DNA of 64,000 nucleotides. Source: CAYZMS01 sp964479625. GTDB taxonomy: Bacteria > Bacteroidota > Bacteroidia > Chitinophagales > Saprospiraceae. The stretch covers positions 1-64,000 of the forward strand of contig CAYZMS010000007.1 of the NCBI GenBank assembly GCA_964479625.1. Reading direction: 5' to 3'. Below, one piece after another: positions 26,589-37,800 of the stretch. A program made the translations under genes and the position numbers. Numbering within the stretch: the first letter of the stretch is position 1; every line of letters starts with the position of its first letter. The notes under the pieces are model-generated. The model did no database searches. It saw only the letters and a program-made list of their open reading frames with translations, and had not been told where the DNA came from.

Positions 26589-27281
26589 ATGGCCCGTATT
26601 GCTTTCTCAGATATCCATGGGTGCAACAATAGTTTTCGCTCCTTGTTGGAACAACTCCAAATCCAAAGGGATGACGAATTGTACATTTTGGGCGACCTGA
26701 TCAACAAAGGACCTAACTCCAAAGGAGTACTTGACACTATACTTGAATTGCGTGCTGTAGGCCACCGCGTCCTTTGCCTCCGAGGTAATCATGAGCACAT
26801 GATGATGGAAGCCAGAAATGACCAGAGTTTATTCGAAAACTGGCTGGGATGGGGCGGCGCTGCCACCATGAATAGTTTTAACGCCAAGCGGCTCACAGAA
26901 ATTCCTGAAAAGTATTGGGAATTAATGGAGGGAATGGGCTTTTTTTTCGAATTACCCGATGCCTTCCTGGTACATGCCGGCTTTAATTTCGATGCTCCCG
27001 ATCCTCTCCAGGATACCCGTTCCATGATCTTCATTCGAGACTGGCACCACAAAATCGACCCTTCCTGGCTGGGAGATAAAATTTTGGTACATGGACATAT
27101 CCAAACCGAAAAGGAAATCGTAGAAACACAACACCAACATTTGAAAGAAAACCAGGTTTTGAATATTGATTCCGGCTGTGTATCTCCACACCTGCCAGGC
27201 AGAGGATTTCTTTGTGCTTTTAACCTCGACGCCCGAAGCCTTCATTTCCAGCCCAATGTGGAAGTCCAGTCTAACCGCTAA
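26589..27281 (+). CDS. Metallophosphoesterase (PPP-type Ser/Thr phosphatase family)
   Basis: A 230-aa calcineurin-like phosphoesterase. Metal-binding motifs are in order: SDIHG (about 8-11), GDLINKGPNS (35-44), GNHEHM (65-70), VHAGF and VHGHIQT. The size and the spacing match bacterial PPP phosphatases such as PrpA/ApaH-like enzymes that act on phosphoproteins or dinucleoside polyphosphates; the substrate is not determinable. Ends 7 nt from the convergent rsmD stop. Confidence 0.9.
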   Translation: MARIAFSDIHGCNNSFRSLLEQLQIQRDDELYILGDLINKGPNSKGVLDTILELRAVGHRVLCLRGNHEHMMMEARNDQSLFENWLGWGGAATMNSFNAKRLTEIPEKYWELMEGMGFFFELPDAFLVHAGFNFDAPDPLQDTRSMIFIRDWHHKIDPSWLGDKILVHGHIQTEKEIVETQHQHLKENQVLNIDSGCVSPHLPGRGFLCAFNLDARSLHFQPNVEVQSNR

Positions 27282-27286
27282 ATCCC

Positions 27287-27307
27287 TTTTACCGAAAAAA
27301 GGTAAAA
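27287..27307. terminator. Small hairpin between convergent phosphatase and rsmD
   Basis: TTTTACC (27287-27293) pairs with GGTAAAA (27301-27307) around an A-rich loop. It overlaps the last codons of rsmD. Only 7 bp, so a weak terminator call. Confidence 0.3.
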
Positions 27308-27825
27308 CGCGATTGCCCGTAGGCCCTGGATTGATCAAAGCGAAGGTGATCCCCAAATTCCTGTGCCGGGCCATGCTCCAACACCAATAGTCCTTCCATT
27401 TCTAATAAGCCGGCATTCAGGATCAGGTCCGGCAATTCCGCTAAGCGATCGAGATCATAGGGCGGATCAGCAAAGATCAGGCCGAAAGACCGGGTTTCCC
27501 TTTCAAGAAACCGAAAAACATCCCCCTTAACCAGTTGGATCTGATCTTCTATTCCCAGGGTTACAGCAGTTCGCTTAACAAACCCCAGGGCCTTGCCAAA
27601 CCGTTCCACATAAGTCACCTGGGCACAGCCTCTGGAAATACATTCAAAGGTAATTCCCCCTGCGCCCCCAAATAGGTCCAGCACTTGCAAGCCATCCCAT
27701 TTAACGCGATTAGAAAGGATATTAAAAAGTGCTTCCCGGGCAAAGTCAGTGGTGGGCCGGGTAGGCCAGTTGTCTGCAGGAGGATCAAACCGCCTGCCTT
27801 TAAGGCGCCCGCCGATAATCCTCAT
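27289..27825 (-). CDS. rsmD: 16S rRNA (guanine966-N2)-methyltransferase
   Basis: A 178-aa SAM-dependent methyltransferase that modifies G966 of 16S rRNA. Signatures are MRIIGGRLKGRRF at the start, RPTTDFAREALFNIL, the SAM loop VLDLFGGAGG (about 48-57) and the catalytic FADPPYD (about 117-123). It lies 4 nt downstream of the DUF3822 gene, an arrangement seen widely in Bacteroidota. Confidence 0.95.
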   Translation of the reverse strand: MRIIGGRLKGRRFDPPADNWPTRPTTDFAREALFNILSNRVKWDGLQVLDLFGGAGGITFECISRGCAQVTYVERFGKALGFVKRTAVTLGIEDQIQLVKGDVFRFLERETRSFGLIFADPPYDLDRLAELPDLILNAGLLEMEGLLVLEHGPAQEFGDHLRFDQSRAYGQSRFTFFR

Positions 27826-27829
27826 AGAT

Positions 27830-28660
27830 CTAGGTTAATTCCAGGAAGCGGTGAACCGGCAAGTCGGTGTCAGGTAGCACAAAGCCCGCTGGAGGTGGAG
27901 CAAAACGCAGCCGCTGCAGGTAGGTTTTTAATTGGCCAAAAACGGGATCTGCTTTCCTGATCGCACCGGCGAGGTAAATGGGTGTCTGCCTTTGGGAAAG
28001 CCCGAATTGATCCAGAAGTAACAGGGTGAAATACAGCATATCCTCCGAGGCCCCCAGGGGATAAGCATTTGCCAGCTTCAAATTTTGCCGTTCCAACACC
28101 AGGGAGTATAACCGGTTCCCGGAGCGGTACAGCAAAAGAGCCTGGTCCGCTTCACGCAGGTCAGGCGTCCTGCGGGCATAATGTAACAAACTGTACAAAA
28201 GGTGCCTTCGCTCGGCTGTAGGAAAATGATGTTTTAGTAATAGATGCAGTCCGGCTGGAATACCATACACCAATCGAGCGTCTGGGGCCTCGATGAGATC
28301 TCCGCTGACCCAGCTACTCTTTTCCACAGCAGTGATATGCTGTAAATAAACCATGGCGTCCTCTTCCCGGTATAATCGATCTGGTATAAGCGTGAACTGC
28401 GGAATGTCCAGGTAGATACGCACCTTTGCATAAGCACCAGGCAGAAATTCCGAATGACTGATCAGTTCTTCCAGTTGAGATAAAAGCTCCCTAGTACCGG
28501 TTTGCAGTTGATAATAGCGATAGGCGTTCAGTGTCGCTCCCCCCTTTTGTTGGATGGCAAAACGAAAACTGTCCACCCCGCAAAGAATGGACAGTTCTTG
28601 TTGCCCGGCCTCCGTGGAGAGTAAGGCTTTAGCGGTAAAATCTGCTATTAATTCTCCCAA
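27830..28660 (-). CDS. DUF3822 family protein
   Basis: A 276-aa protein of the Bacteroidota-specific DUF3822 family. The sequence suggests an actin/ASKHA-like fold (SILCGVDSFRFAIQQ, ALLLYRSGNRLYSLVLE), which is inference. The family's function is unknown, but it is almost always adjacent to rsmD, as here. It starts at TTG 28660, overlapping the preceding gene by 13 nt; no in-frame ATG is available near the N-terminus. Confidence 0.85.
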   Translation of the reverse strand: MGELIADFTAKALLSTEAGQQELSILCGVDSFRFAIQQKGGATLNAYRYYQLQTGTRELLSQLEELISHSEFLPGAYAKVRIYLDIPQFTLIPDRLYREEDAMVYLQHITAVEKSSWVSGDLIEAPDARLVYGIPAGLHLLLKHHFPTAERRHLLYSLLHYARRTPDLREADQALLLYRSGNRLYSLVLERQNLKLANAYPLGASEDMLYFTLLLLDQFGLSQRQTPIYLAGAIRKADPVFGQLKTYLQRLRFAPPPAGFVLPDTDLPVHRFLELT

Positions 28661-29238
28661 TTTCCAGAAAGGTTAGGCGCTCCGAGGTTACCGAATTTCA
28701 AAGGCATATTCGGATCGTAATTAGCATCATAGCGGGCAAAGCGTGGGTCTCCCCACGGCCCCATGAAGGCCTTACGCTGGATACCTACCTCCACTACGGG
28801 AACTTCCGTAGATTGGTATTCGATGACATCCGCATCGATATCAAACACCTCACCATTGGTATAAGGAACATACCGCAGGGAGTCAAAATTACGCATATTC
28901 AAAACATTGACCATGGAATCATAAACAGGCTGTAAAATGGTATCGTAAGAGATTTTTCCGGTATAATCAGGGTCATCGGGGTCCCCAATTACTCGGATCA
29001 CCTTGAAATTCCCGTTGGTCAGGACCTGAGTGAGCGTGTCAAAATCGGATGCAAATTCTCCGGTAATGTTCCGATACGCTTCCTGAGCGGTTCGCACCTT
29101 ACGCAGCTTGGCCACCACGGCTTCTTCCCGCTTTACGCGTTCAGCCTGGAAGGCAATGGGTTCCCGGATGCTGGAATACAAGGCGTAGATCAGAAAGCCA
29201 ACGATCAGCAGGAGAATGATGTTAAATACAATTCTCAT
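28648..29238 (-). CDS. Membrane-anchored protein of unknown function
   Basis: A 196-aa protein with one N-terminal membrane helix (about 4-22), a charged coiled region (REPIAFQAERVKREEAVVAKLRKVRTAQEAYRNITG) reminiscent of pilin-like N-termini, and a soluble domain ending in PNLSGNWEN. The 'AQEAYRNITGEFASDFDTL' region recalls the alpha-1C helix of type II pseudopilins, but no cleavage motif is present. Upstream partner of DUF3822 and rsmD on one strand, so probably co-transcribed. Confidence 0.75.
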   Translation of the reverse strand: MRIVFNIILLLIVGFLIYALYSSIREPIAFQAERVKREEAVVAKLRKVRTAQEAYRNITGEFASDFDTLTQVLTNGNFKVIRVIGDPDDPDYTGKISYDTILQPVYDSMVNVLNMRNFDSLRYVPYTNGEVFDIDADVIEYQSTEVPVVEVGIQRKAFMGPWGDPRFARYDANYDPNMPLKFGNLGAPNLSGNWEN

Positions 29239-29308
29239 TATTCGTTTTGTTTTGTTGCAAGTATACTATTTTTTGCAGAATTAAAATTCGCAGCTCTCGA
29301 AATTCTAA

Positions 29309-29686
29309 CTAACTGATTCGACATTGCCCTTCATACCTTGCTCCTTCATCCACTATAATGCGACCTGCTGTGATATTTCCCTGGATCGCTGCTGTAGCCT
29401 GTAAATGTAAGCGTTCCTTGATTGCCAGATCCCCTTGCACCTTACCCAGAATCACCGCCTCATTGGCTTTAATATTGCCTTCTACCCTTCCCATTTTTCC
29501 GAGCACCAATTTTTTATCACAGAGGAATTCACCGATAATAGTACCATCTACCCGGGCATGCTCCGTTGAATGGAACTTTCCTTCTATCTTTGTACCTTGG
29601 GCAATAACGCAACTGATTTTACTGTCCTCCAGGCTTCCATTGAAGCCCGTATTTTTGGCAGGGGTTTTGGTTATAGTGTTTGCCAT
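29309..29686 (-). CDS. Bactofilin (polymer-forming cytoskeletal protein)
   Basis: A 125-aa bactofilin: a short disordered N-terminus followed by a right-handed beta-helix core with repeating hydrophobic positions (GTKIEGKFHSTEHARVDG, GKMGRVEGNIKANEAVILG, VQGDLAIKERLHLQATAAI). Bactofilins polymerise without nucleotide and scaffold cell-wall enzymes or appendages. I start at ATG 29686; the longer frame to 29941 overlaps tsaD and is not bactofilin-like. A -7 box sits 10 nt upstream. Confidence 0.88.
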   Translation of the reverse strand: MANTITKTPAKNTGFNGSLEDSKISCVIAQGTKIEGKFHSTEHARVDGTIIGEFLCDKKLVLGKMGRVEGNIKANEAVILGKVQGDLAIKERLHLQATAAIQGNITAGRIIVDEGARYEGQCRIS

Positions 29687-29695
29687 GATTTCACG

Positions 29696-29703
29696 CAAAT
29701 TTA
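29696..29703 (-). promoter_or_regulatory. Promoter -7 box of bactofilin gene
   Basis: TAAATTTG on the minus strand matches TAnnTTTG, 10 nt from the ATG, implying a nearly leaderless transcript. AT-rich context makes chance more likely than for the GC-containing boxes. Confidence 0.4.
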
Positions 29704-29788
29704 ATGCAGGTTTAGGGGGCCTGCAGATCTGAAATAGTTTTTGGATAAGGGGAGCACTTTTGAATGGATAAAGGTAGAAAAAATAGAC

Positions 29789-30790
29789 ATGTCTGTCATA
29801 ATACTTGCCATTGAATCTTCCTGCGATGATACATCCGCTGCCATAATTCAGGATGGCCAGGTGCTCAGCAATGAAGTGGCCAATCAAACTGCCCATCAGG
29901 AATACGGCGGTGTTGTTCCCGAGTTGGCCTCCCGGGCCCATCTTTCGAACATCATCCCCGTGGTAGACCTTGCCCTCAAGCAGGCTGGTCTTTCTACCGC
30001 TTCCCTTTCAGCGGTAGCCTTCACCCGGGGGCCCGGTTTGCTGGGATCCCTCATGGTCGGAGTGGCTTTTGCTAAGGGAATGGCCCTTTCCCTTAAGATC
30101 CCCTTGATCGAAGTACACCATATGAAAGCCCATGTCTTGGCGCATTTTGCTGAAGATCCAAAACCGGGTTTTCCCTTCCTTTGCCTTACTGTCAGTGGCG
30201 GACATACCCAAATACTGGTGGTCAGGGATTATCACGACATGGAGGTCATTGGCACTACCCTTGATGATGCTGCCGGAGAAGCTTTCGATAAAACCGGCAA
30301 GTTACTTGGGCTTCCCTATCCCGCCGGCCCTGAAATTGACCGTCTTGCCCAAATAGGTAAGCCAGTCTTTGATTTTCCCGAACCCCGCATCGACGGACTC
30401 AACTTTAGCTTTAGCGGCCTTAAAACTTCTATTCTTTATTTTCTTAAACGGGAATTAAAAAAAGAGCCCGAGTTTATTAATAATAACCTGGCTGACATCT
30501 GTGCCTCTGTACAAGACCGTATCGTATCCATATTGATGCACAAACTCGAAAAAGCAGTGGATAGGACGGGCATAAAAGAAGTGGCCCTTGCAGGAGGCGT
30601 TTCTGCAAATTCTGCCTTACGCACCTCCTTGCAACAAAAGGGGAAAGAAAAAAAATGGAAAACTTATATCCCCAGGTTCGAATTCTGCACGGATAATGCC
30701 GGCATGGTGGGGGTTGCTGCTTATTACGATTTCCTGGAAAGTAGGTTTTCCAACCAGGAAGTCACTCCAAAAGCAAGGATGGGCATGTAG
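29789..30790 (+). CDS. tsaD: tRNA N6-adenosine threonylcarbamoyltransferase
   Basis: Transfers the threonylcarbamoyl group to A37 of ANN-decoding tRNAs, with TsaB/TsaE. The 333-aa ASKHA-fold protein begins MSVIILAIESSCDDTSAA, and has the metal-binding HHMKAH motif (about 108-113), LTVSGGHTQ, GEAFDKTGKLLGLPYP, AGGVSANSALR and a C-terminal CTDNAGMVG Asp. I start at ATG 29789, which removes 16 non-conserved residues. Divergent from bactofilin. Confidence 0.95.
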   Translation: MSVIILAIESSCDDTSAAIIQDGQVLSNEVANQTAHQEYGGVVPELASRAHLSNIIPVVDLALKQAGLSTASLSAVAFTRGPGLLGSLMVGVAFAKGMALSLKIPLIEVHHMKAHVLAHFAEDPKPGFPFLCLTVSGGHTQILVVRDYHDMEVIGTTLDDAAGEAFDKTGKLLGLPYPAGPEIDRLAQIGKPVFDFPEPRIDGLNFSFSGLKTSILYFLKRELKKEPEFINNNLADICASVQDRIVSILMHKLEKAVDRTGIKEVALAGGVSANSALRTSLQQKGKEKKWKTYIPRFEFCTDNAGMVGVAAYYDFLESRFSNQEVTPKARMGM

Positions 30791-30800
30791 AAAGAGGGCA

Positions 30801-30827
30801 CCTCAAAATAGTTTAACCATTTTGAGG
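30801..30827. terminator. Hairpin between convergent tsaD and DUF697 gene
   Basis: A 9-bp inverted repeat CCTCAAAAT/ATTTTGAGG with a 9-nt loop, extended by two more G-C pairs beyond a mismatch. It lies 10 nt after the tsaD stop and 19 nt before the convergent stop. No long T-run. Confidence 0.45.
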
Positions 30828-30845
30828 CACCGGTAAGAATTGGGG

Positions 30846-31604
30846 TTATACCGCATCAATAATTTTTTTCTTAAGGGCTTGAAACTCCTCTTCGGAGAGT
30901 ACCCCTTGCTCTTTAAGGGCCGCCAGTTGCTTCAGGCGGTCGAGTGGATCCTGGGCAGGTTCGGTTTCAACTGCCTGGTCAGCCCCTTCTGTTTTTTCAA
31001 AATCGGGCAAATCGCTTGCTGCATAGCGTTCCTGAGCTGCATCCTTTGCAGATTTACGGGCGACAGGGTCCTTAGCCCATTCTTCGGCTACCTTCTTCCC
31101 CTTTTCAAATTGCTCCCGATAGACCTTTTTTAAGCGTTCCGTATCGAAGTCAAGGATAGTTCCGCCGGATTCAAAATGGCGTTTGAAGACCTGCCCTAAG
31201 GCATAGGTAGATGCTCCGTTCATAACCGAGACTACCACCCCTCCTACTACAGTACCCACTACCGGGATCAATTTTACCAGTGACCGGGCCCCTGCGCGGG
31301 TAAGCGTGGAAGTGGTCAGAGCGGTAACGATAGCTTTTCCCTGGGTTTCCGAAAATTCTTTTTCGTAAACCCGACACAACTGCCGGATCATATCCAGTTG
31401 TACCGCGCTCACGGCAAAAACATCGGCAATGGGTATGGGAATTACAAAACCCGTTCCCATCGACCAAAGCATATGGTTCCGCACTACCGTTTCGGCATGC
31501 CTGGACTTATCACTTTTCTGGTTTTTTTTATTTCCTGTCTCGCTCATGATTACTTTCTTGATTTGCTTGCCGGCATATTTGCCAATATTCTTCGGATCTA
31601 ACAT
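30846..31604 (-). CDS. DUF697 membrane protein with C-terminal SHOCT domain
   Basis: A 252-aa protein. The middle (about 45-150) fits DUF697: MGTGFVIPIPIADVFAVSAVQLDMIRQLC, then two hydrophobic glycine-rich helices (LVKLIPVVGTVVGGVVVSVMNG). A charged linker follows, and the last 35 residues are a SHOCT domain (LDRLKQLAALKEQGVLSEEEFQALKKKIID), often an oligomerisation module. Function unknown; DUF697 proteins are often linked to GTPases, none of which is adjacent. ATG 31604 is preferred to the TTG at 31661. Convergent with tsaD. Confidence 0.8.
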   Translation of the reverse strand: MLDPKNIGKYAGKQIKKVIMSETGNKKNQKSDKSRHAETVVRNHMLWSMGTGFVIPIPIADVFAVSAVQLDMIRQLCRVYEKEFSETQGKAIVTALTTSTLTRAGARSLVKLIPVVGTVVGGVVVSVMNGASTYALGQVFKRHFESGGTILDFDTERLKKVYREQFEKGKKVAEEWAKDPVARKSAKDAAQERYAASDLPDFEKTEGADQAVETEPAQDPLDRLKQLAALKEQGVLSEEEFQALKKKIIDAV

Positions 31605-31762
31605 AATTGTTGCTTGGCGTTTTTGGGTTTTAGTTTTTTTAATTAGCACTTCGAATGTCAAGGTGCCTGGTTCTGCAAGAGTCTCCGGTCAAATTGCAGG
31701 TATAGCAGCCAAAAGCCAAAAATATTCGACTAAAGGCTTCTTCCTGGCTGATGACCGGTAAC

Positions 31763-31789
31763 TGATTTTCGTCCTTCGCCCGAAAATCA
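31763..31789 (-). terminator. Hairpin downstream of the alpha-2-macroglobulin gene
   Basis: TGATTTTCG (31763-31771) and CGAAAATCA (31781-31789) form a 9-bp stem with a 9-nt loop, 15 nt past the stop at 31804. No T-run follows on the minus strand. Confidence 0.35.
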
Positions 31790-31803
31790 ATTCCTATCAC
31801 CAG

Positions 31804-34800
31804 TCACTCCTTACTTGCTTCCTCCTCCAGGTCCTGATCCTGCCCGGCCTGAAACCGACCGCCCTTACTGTGGCTACTAAACTCCGGTGCGTACATACAT
31901 TGGATAGTCGAAATGCCATTCGAAAAGTCACCGGCATGGCTTACCAGCAGGGGATATTCGAAAACATAAGTACCTCGCGGTAAATAATCGAAGAAAAAGT
32001 TGGTAGCCACGTCGCCTGTGCTTTCATAATAACCCAATCCACCCTGCCACTTATACTGACTGAGTACATTTACCGGTTCCAGTCCGGCAGCGCGCATATC
32101 CTTTAGGTGCACAAACTCCATATCCCTATCGACCCGCAATTCCAATCGAACGGTCAGGCGGTTGCCGACCTGTAGTGCTGCACCTTCTTTGACAGCAACC
32201 AATTCGGGACCTTGTTCGGTATTGACCTTTTTAAACAGTTGCTTGCGCAAGGTCAGGGGCGTCTTTTCAAAGGTTTGGATCTGATCAAGGTCTTCGAAAT
32301 ACTGCCAGTACAAGCCCCCCCAGCTAACCATCTCGTTCGGATTGTTAACGGTAAGCGTTCCCAGCCCCTTTTGAATGGCTTCCCCTTCCCAGGAAGTCTT
32401 GAAATACATACTCCCGGCTTCGGCTTCTTCGCGGGCCTCTTCTAACTGAGGAGCATAGGCCTCAGGGGTCAGGTTTGGAAAACGAATGTCCACAAAAGAA
32501 GTTTCTGCCAAAAGCTTTTTCCCGCCACTGGTATTCAATAAGGCATAAACTGCCTGGGCCGTAGCTTTGGTAGTTTCCCAACGATTCGTCTGCTTATGCT
32601 TAAGCAACCAAAGCCGCATTTCATCCAGGGCGGCAGGATCCTTGTCAATTTCATTAAATACCTCCATCAGCAGGGAATGGGTCTCCAATGGACGTTGGTA
32701 CCAGAAAAATCCGTGATCGGTTTTCCAGTACATGCCCAGTTCCTCGGATTGCAGTGCCCGTTCTTTCAGGCTGGCTACGATCCGGCCCGGTGTTTCTTTA
32801 TCCTCCATTCGATGCAGGGCAAGGGCAGCTAGTCCCTGCTGGTAGTTCGTTCGGCCCGGCCAGTATGTTTTTACCTGGCCAGTGAAATAATCATGTCCCT
32901 CCTTCGCATCTTCGAGCAGTTTAATCTCCGGGAAGAACGAACGCAGGTACAGGTAATGCAGATGGATTTGGCCCAGGTGATCTTCCTCCATCTTTATTTT
33001 ACCAGCGGCTTCCAGTTCTTTTAAATGCTCGTAGTCGTCTGCGATCTGCCGATCCAGGTAAGGAAGAGCCTTTTCTACGATCTCCCTTACCCGGGGATCA
33101 TTGGTAGCGGTCAGGTTTTCAAGCTGCCCCAAACCTGCTACAATATACTGGGTGATGAAGCGATTCTCCCGCATGCCATTAAACCAACCGAAGCCACCGG
33201 ATGCCATTTGTAACTCTTCCAGCTTAACCAGTGCATTGTTTTTTTCACTGGCCATTCGATCCAGGTCGAATAAAAGGGCGATCCGTTCGCGTTGTTCTGC
33301 TTCACTTTGGGCATCCAGGACCCAGGGGGTTTCTTCCAGCAGTACGTTTTTCAGTGCTTGATTGGTGCTCAGGTTACTGGCCAGAGCATCTGTTCCCTTC
33401 CATTCTTCGAATACTTCCTGGATCTTGGGGTGTTGATCCGAAACGGATTGCGCCAGGGCATTGGCATAGTAACGGGAAAAGATCTGTTCGGCACATTCAT
33501 GCGGGTATTCCATCAGGTATGGCAGGGCCTTCACGGCAAACCAGGCTGGATTGGAAGTAAATTCCAGGCTAAAGCGCTCCGGATCGGCTGTCCCCGAACG
33601 CAGTATGCGGTCTACTTCTTCAAGCGTGAAGGTCTTTGTCTGTCCCCCCCGAACGTTCATCGGCAAGGTTTCAGTTACCAGCATGCGGTTGGTCAGGATG
33701 GGCAACATGGATGCTTCTCCGTCACTGAAATCTCCGGCCTGAGCAAGCAGACGGTGTTTCAATAGACCCAATTCCCCTTTCGGCACTTTTAATGTCCAGC
33801 GCAGGCTGATCGAGCGACCGCCCTCAACCGTGAAGCGCTGGTCTCGCTGGTGATGATCGAACAAAAGATCTACCGGCTGCTCACTTAGCGGGTCGATCAA
33901 TTCCAGGCGGGCTGTTCCACTCAGGCTTTCTTCAGTCAGGTTGGTTACCTTAGCAGAATAAACGATCTGATCGCCTTCCCGAATGAAGCGGGGTGCATTG
34001 GGCTGCACCATCAATTCCTTCTGCGTGACGGTTTCGTTCTGGGTCAAGCCTGTTTTCAGGTCTTTGGTATGGGCCAGAGCCATAAACTTCCAGCGGGTCA
34101 GGGCCTCGTTCATGGTAAATTCGATCAGCACATCACCATTTTCATCCGTTTTAAGGTCCGGTAGGAAAAAAACCGTTTCATCCAGGTTGGTACGTACCTG
34201 TACTGCATCCAGTTCCGGGTCGCCTCCCCCCCAGGTATATTCCTCAGTTTCTTCCACTTTTTGTACTGAGGGCGGTGGTGGTACTCCTGCTGCTGAATCC
34301 ATCATGGCGTTGGATTCCATTGCCTCGGCCATTACCGGCACATTAGCGGAGCGGTACTGCATGGATTTTTGCATGTACCCAACTCGGCCATAGCCTCCGA
34401 AGAGGCTCAATTCCCTGAATAGTGGGTGGCCGGGACCGTTGACTGTAATTTCGGGATAGATCTGAGCCTGTAGGCCGGAATAGGAAAAGGTGTGGGGATT
34501 CCAGCCCAGCCGGCTGTAACCATAGGTCGGGTAAATATTCAACCCCCATTGGTGCGGCGCGAATTCATCCAGGGAAGCATCGTATAAGGTCGCTACCATT
34601 TCGGCAGCCACCCGCTCTCCTTCCGGTCCGGAAATGCGGACCTTCCACTGTTCTTCCTGCCCCGGGCGTAGTTTATCCCTAAAGCTCTCATAACTGATCT
34701 GCAATTGTTTGTTGGTCCAGGGGACCTGGAGGAGATGGCGTTCTACCTTGACCCGGTTATTGCGAACATATGTCAGGTGGACAAGGATATTTCCGCGATC

Positions 34801-37800
34801 CGCTTCGGTAATTGGAATGGTACGCTCTGTCCAATGATCTACCTTCATCCATTCCTGTTGAAGCAGTTCTCCCTGCCGTTCCAATTCGAAAAGTACCTGG
34901 AGGTCATCGGACGAAGCCGCAAGATCGACCTGAGCTTCTGATCCAGGTTCCAAAGGCTGCTGGGGAGCCCTTAACCGGGCTGTTTGGTCCGCAGGGATGG
35001 CTTTTTTCTCTCTATCAAACAATTGGCAGTATTGCCGAACTTCTACTGCTTCCCCAGCTGCATCCCTGGTTTCGAAAAGCAATAGGTAATGGCCCACTGC
35101 CCACTGATCGGTCAAGGGTACGGAGAGGGTTGTGGTATCAGCAGTATTTATGGACTTTTCGAAAACGGTTGCCTTGTGGGGCCACTTCGCGGGTAGATCC
35201 TCATTTTGATAGGCGTATTCCGGGAACAGGCGCTGAAATTCAGCTTTGGTGAGCATTTGGGTATCCGGCCTTGGCCAATATCGTTGTATATATGGCTGGG
35301 GGGGCGACTCAAGCTCGATTATTTTAACCTGCCCATCTACTCCCAGGGGCTGCCCATCTAGGTTAGTGGTGGAAATTGAAATGGTGGTGGTTCCTTCGGA
35401 ACGATCTATTTGCTCAGGTATTCTAACATTAGCCCGAAGGCGGATATACCCCAGGTTGACCCGGCTTTGCCCGGATTGAGTTTCGCCATTCAGATCGGTT
35501 ACACTTACATAAACCGTATACTGAAATTCAGGCTTTTGCGCCTCGGGAATACTGCGATCGGGTTGTGCAACAAACGGAAAGCTAAAACGACCATCGGCCT
35601 CTGTCTGGAAAGTACCAATAGCAATTTCCTGACTTTCCCCGGCCTGGGGCCAGCCACCGAAACGTAACCAGGGAAACCAGGGGAATCGGGTTTCCCGAAC
35701 TACGCGGTAAGTCACCGAAGCACCATCCAGGCCATAGCCTGCAAAAGCCATCGCTTTTCCATTGATGGTGATCTCTTCTCCAAGTTCATAGGCTCCTTCC
35801 AGGGGATCGATCAGCACTTCAAATTTGGGACGTTTATATTCCTCTACGCGAAAGACCTGCCGGCTGGTCCCCAGATCCGCCAGCAGACTCATTTGCCCGA
35901 GCAGGCCGCTTTCCGGTGCTATAAAACTGCCGTTAAAAGTACCGTATTCATTGGTTTGGAAAGTTTGGCTGCTTACTTCCTGACCATTGACATCCCGAAG
36001 GGTAAGCAGTACTTCCTGATCCTCCAGAATTTTCGAAAGCCCATCCGGTCCCCTTTCCAAAGCCAACCCTTTGAAATAGATGGTTTGCCCGGGCCGGTAG
36101 ATCGCCCGATCCAAGAAAAAGACCACGCGTTGATTAACCTGGGCTTTCTCTGAATACGAATAATTGTAGAAAGATTGGGAAGGCAGGAGGGTATCCGCCC
36201 CATGGGTCAACTGAACAAAAAAGTTGCGCCCTTCAAGTGGTGATACCAGGAAACCCTTTTCGTCGGAAGTGGCCTGCCCGAGCTCCCCTTTGAAGTAGGT
36301 ATTTTTCCGGGGATCATACTCATTGGCAAAAAAGGCAGCCTTGACCCCCTTCAAAGGGTGTCCCGATTGCCTGTTTACCACAGCCAGGCGCGTATTACCA
36401 CCTTCATTCCGGCTGAGGTAAGCCAGGTTCGTAACACTAAAATAGGTTACCGGCACCTGGCGATCCGGGTATTGCATTTCCTCTGAAAAAGAAGCAACCA
36501 GTGCGTATTGTCCCAAAGGCAAGGGGCTAATGGCAAATTCCGTCCGGTGTTCCTGATAATCCTCTTCCTGTGGAAGGCTTACGCTCCAGGTTCGAAGGAC
36601 CTCTTTTTTCTGATAGAAGGTTTTAAGAGAATCCCACCGCAGGCGCTCGGCCTGCTCTATTTCCTCCGTAGATAGCTTAAACAAAAAAAAGTGCAGCTCA
36701 GGTACGTTCTTGTAGGCAACACTTGCCAGTAGTGGCCGTTCGGGCAGGTTATGGTCTTCTATGGAAACATTAACCCTTTTCATTTTCAAGCCCCGCAACA
36801 ATTGGGCACAGTCAACCGCTCCGGCAGTTCCAGGAAAATCTTCCAAAGTTTCTTCACAAAGCCCTACTGCTTTTTTCAGCTCCCACTGCAGATCCTTTCG
36901 GGCCTGAGGATCATACTGACTGCCCCGAGAGGTCAGCAGGCGGGCAAGGCGGTAATTTACGGAGGCCAGGCCCGGATCCCCCTCATAGGTATCCTGCAAT
37001 TCCTCCAGCGCTTTTCTATACAGGCTGTCCTTTTCCGGTAAAACGGATTCATTTCGGACGAAATCCAGGCGTTGCAGATCTGCGTGTAATTGGGCGGCCG
37101 GAAAACCAGCCTCCATTCGAAAGCTCAACAGATCCTGATAGACCAATAAGGCCCGATAGGTGTAGTTGTTGGTATCCCGGGCCGAAAAACCATGGCTGGC
37201 AAATTCTGCTGCTGGTGCAAAAGCAGCTGGATCGTCCAAAAAGAAAGCATTCAAGGGGGCGCTAATGGTATTCCTGGAATTACTGAAGTGATCAATAACC
37301 CGGTGTGCCAGCAGGTCATAAAGGCTGGGGCGCAGGTTTACCTCCAATGGTTCATTGGTAAGAATGGGGTCCAGTACTTCCACTGCTGTCGACCTTAGTG
37401 GTTCTTTCTCCTCCAGCGACTTCAAATAATGGTGGGCGGCTGCAGTTTGCAATTGGCCAGCGGTCCAGGTTTGCAGATCTGCTTTCGGATCCGGCAGGGC
37501 CAGTTCTGTTCGATCGGGTAAACGGAATTGATTGTACTGGACATACTGTTGGTATAACTGGCCCAATACCGAATGCAAAACCGGCTGAACAGGAAAGGTA
37601 GCCTCCTCCAACTCCTTTTCCAGCTCTTTGATGATCAGCTCAAATCCATCCTCGTTTAACTCCGCCCGGAACCTTGCCCGGTAGGTCAGTCCTTTGAGCA
37701 ATTGGCCGGCAGCCTCTTCTGTACGGGCACGTTCCAAAATAAGATCTACCCTCTCCAAGGCACTGCGCAACAGGCCCTGTCCTTCCAGGGAATCCACCTC

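Noticed and set aside
29687..29941. N-terminal extension of bactofilin to 210 aa
   Set aside because: It overlaps tsaD on the opposite strand and has no bactofilin-like sequence; a promoter box lies inside it.
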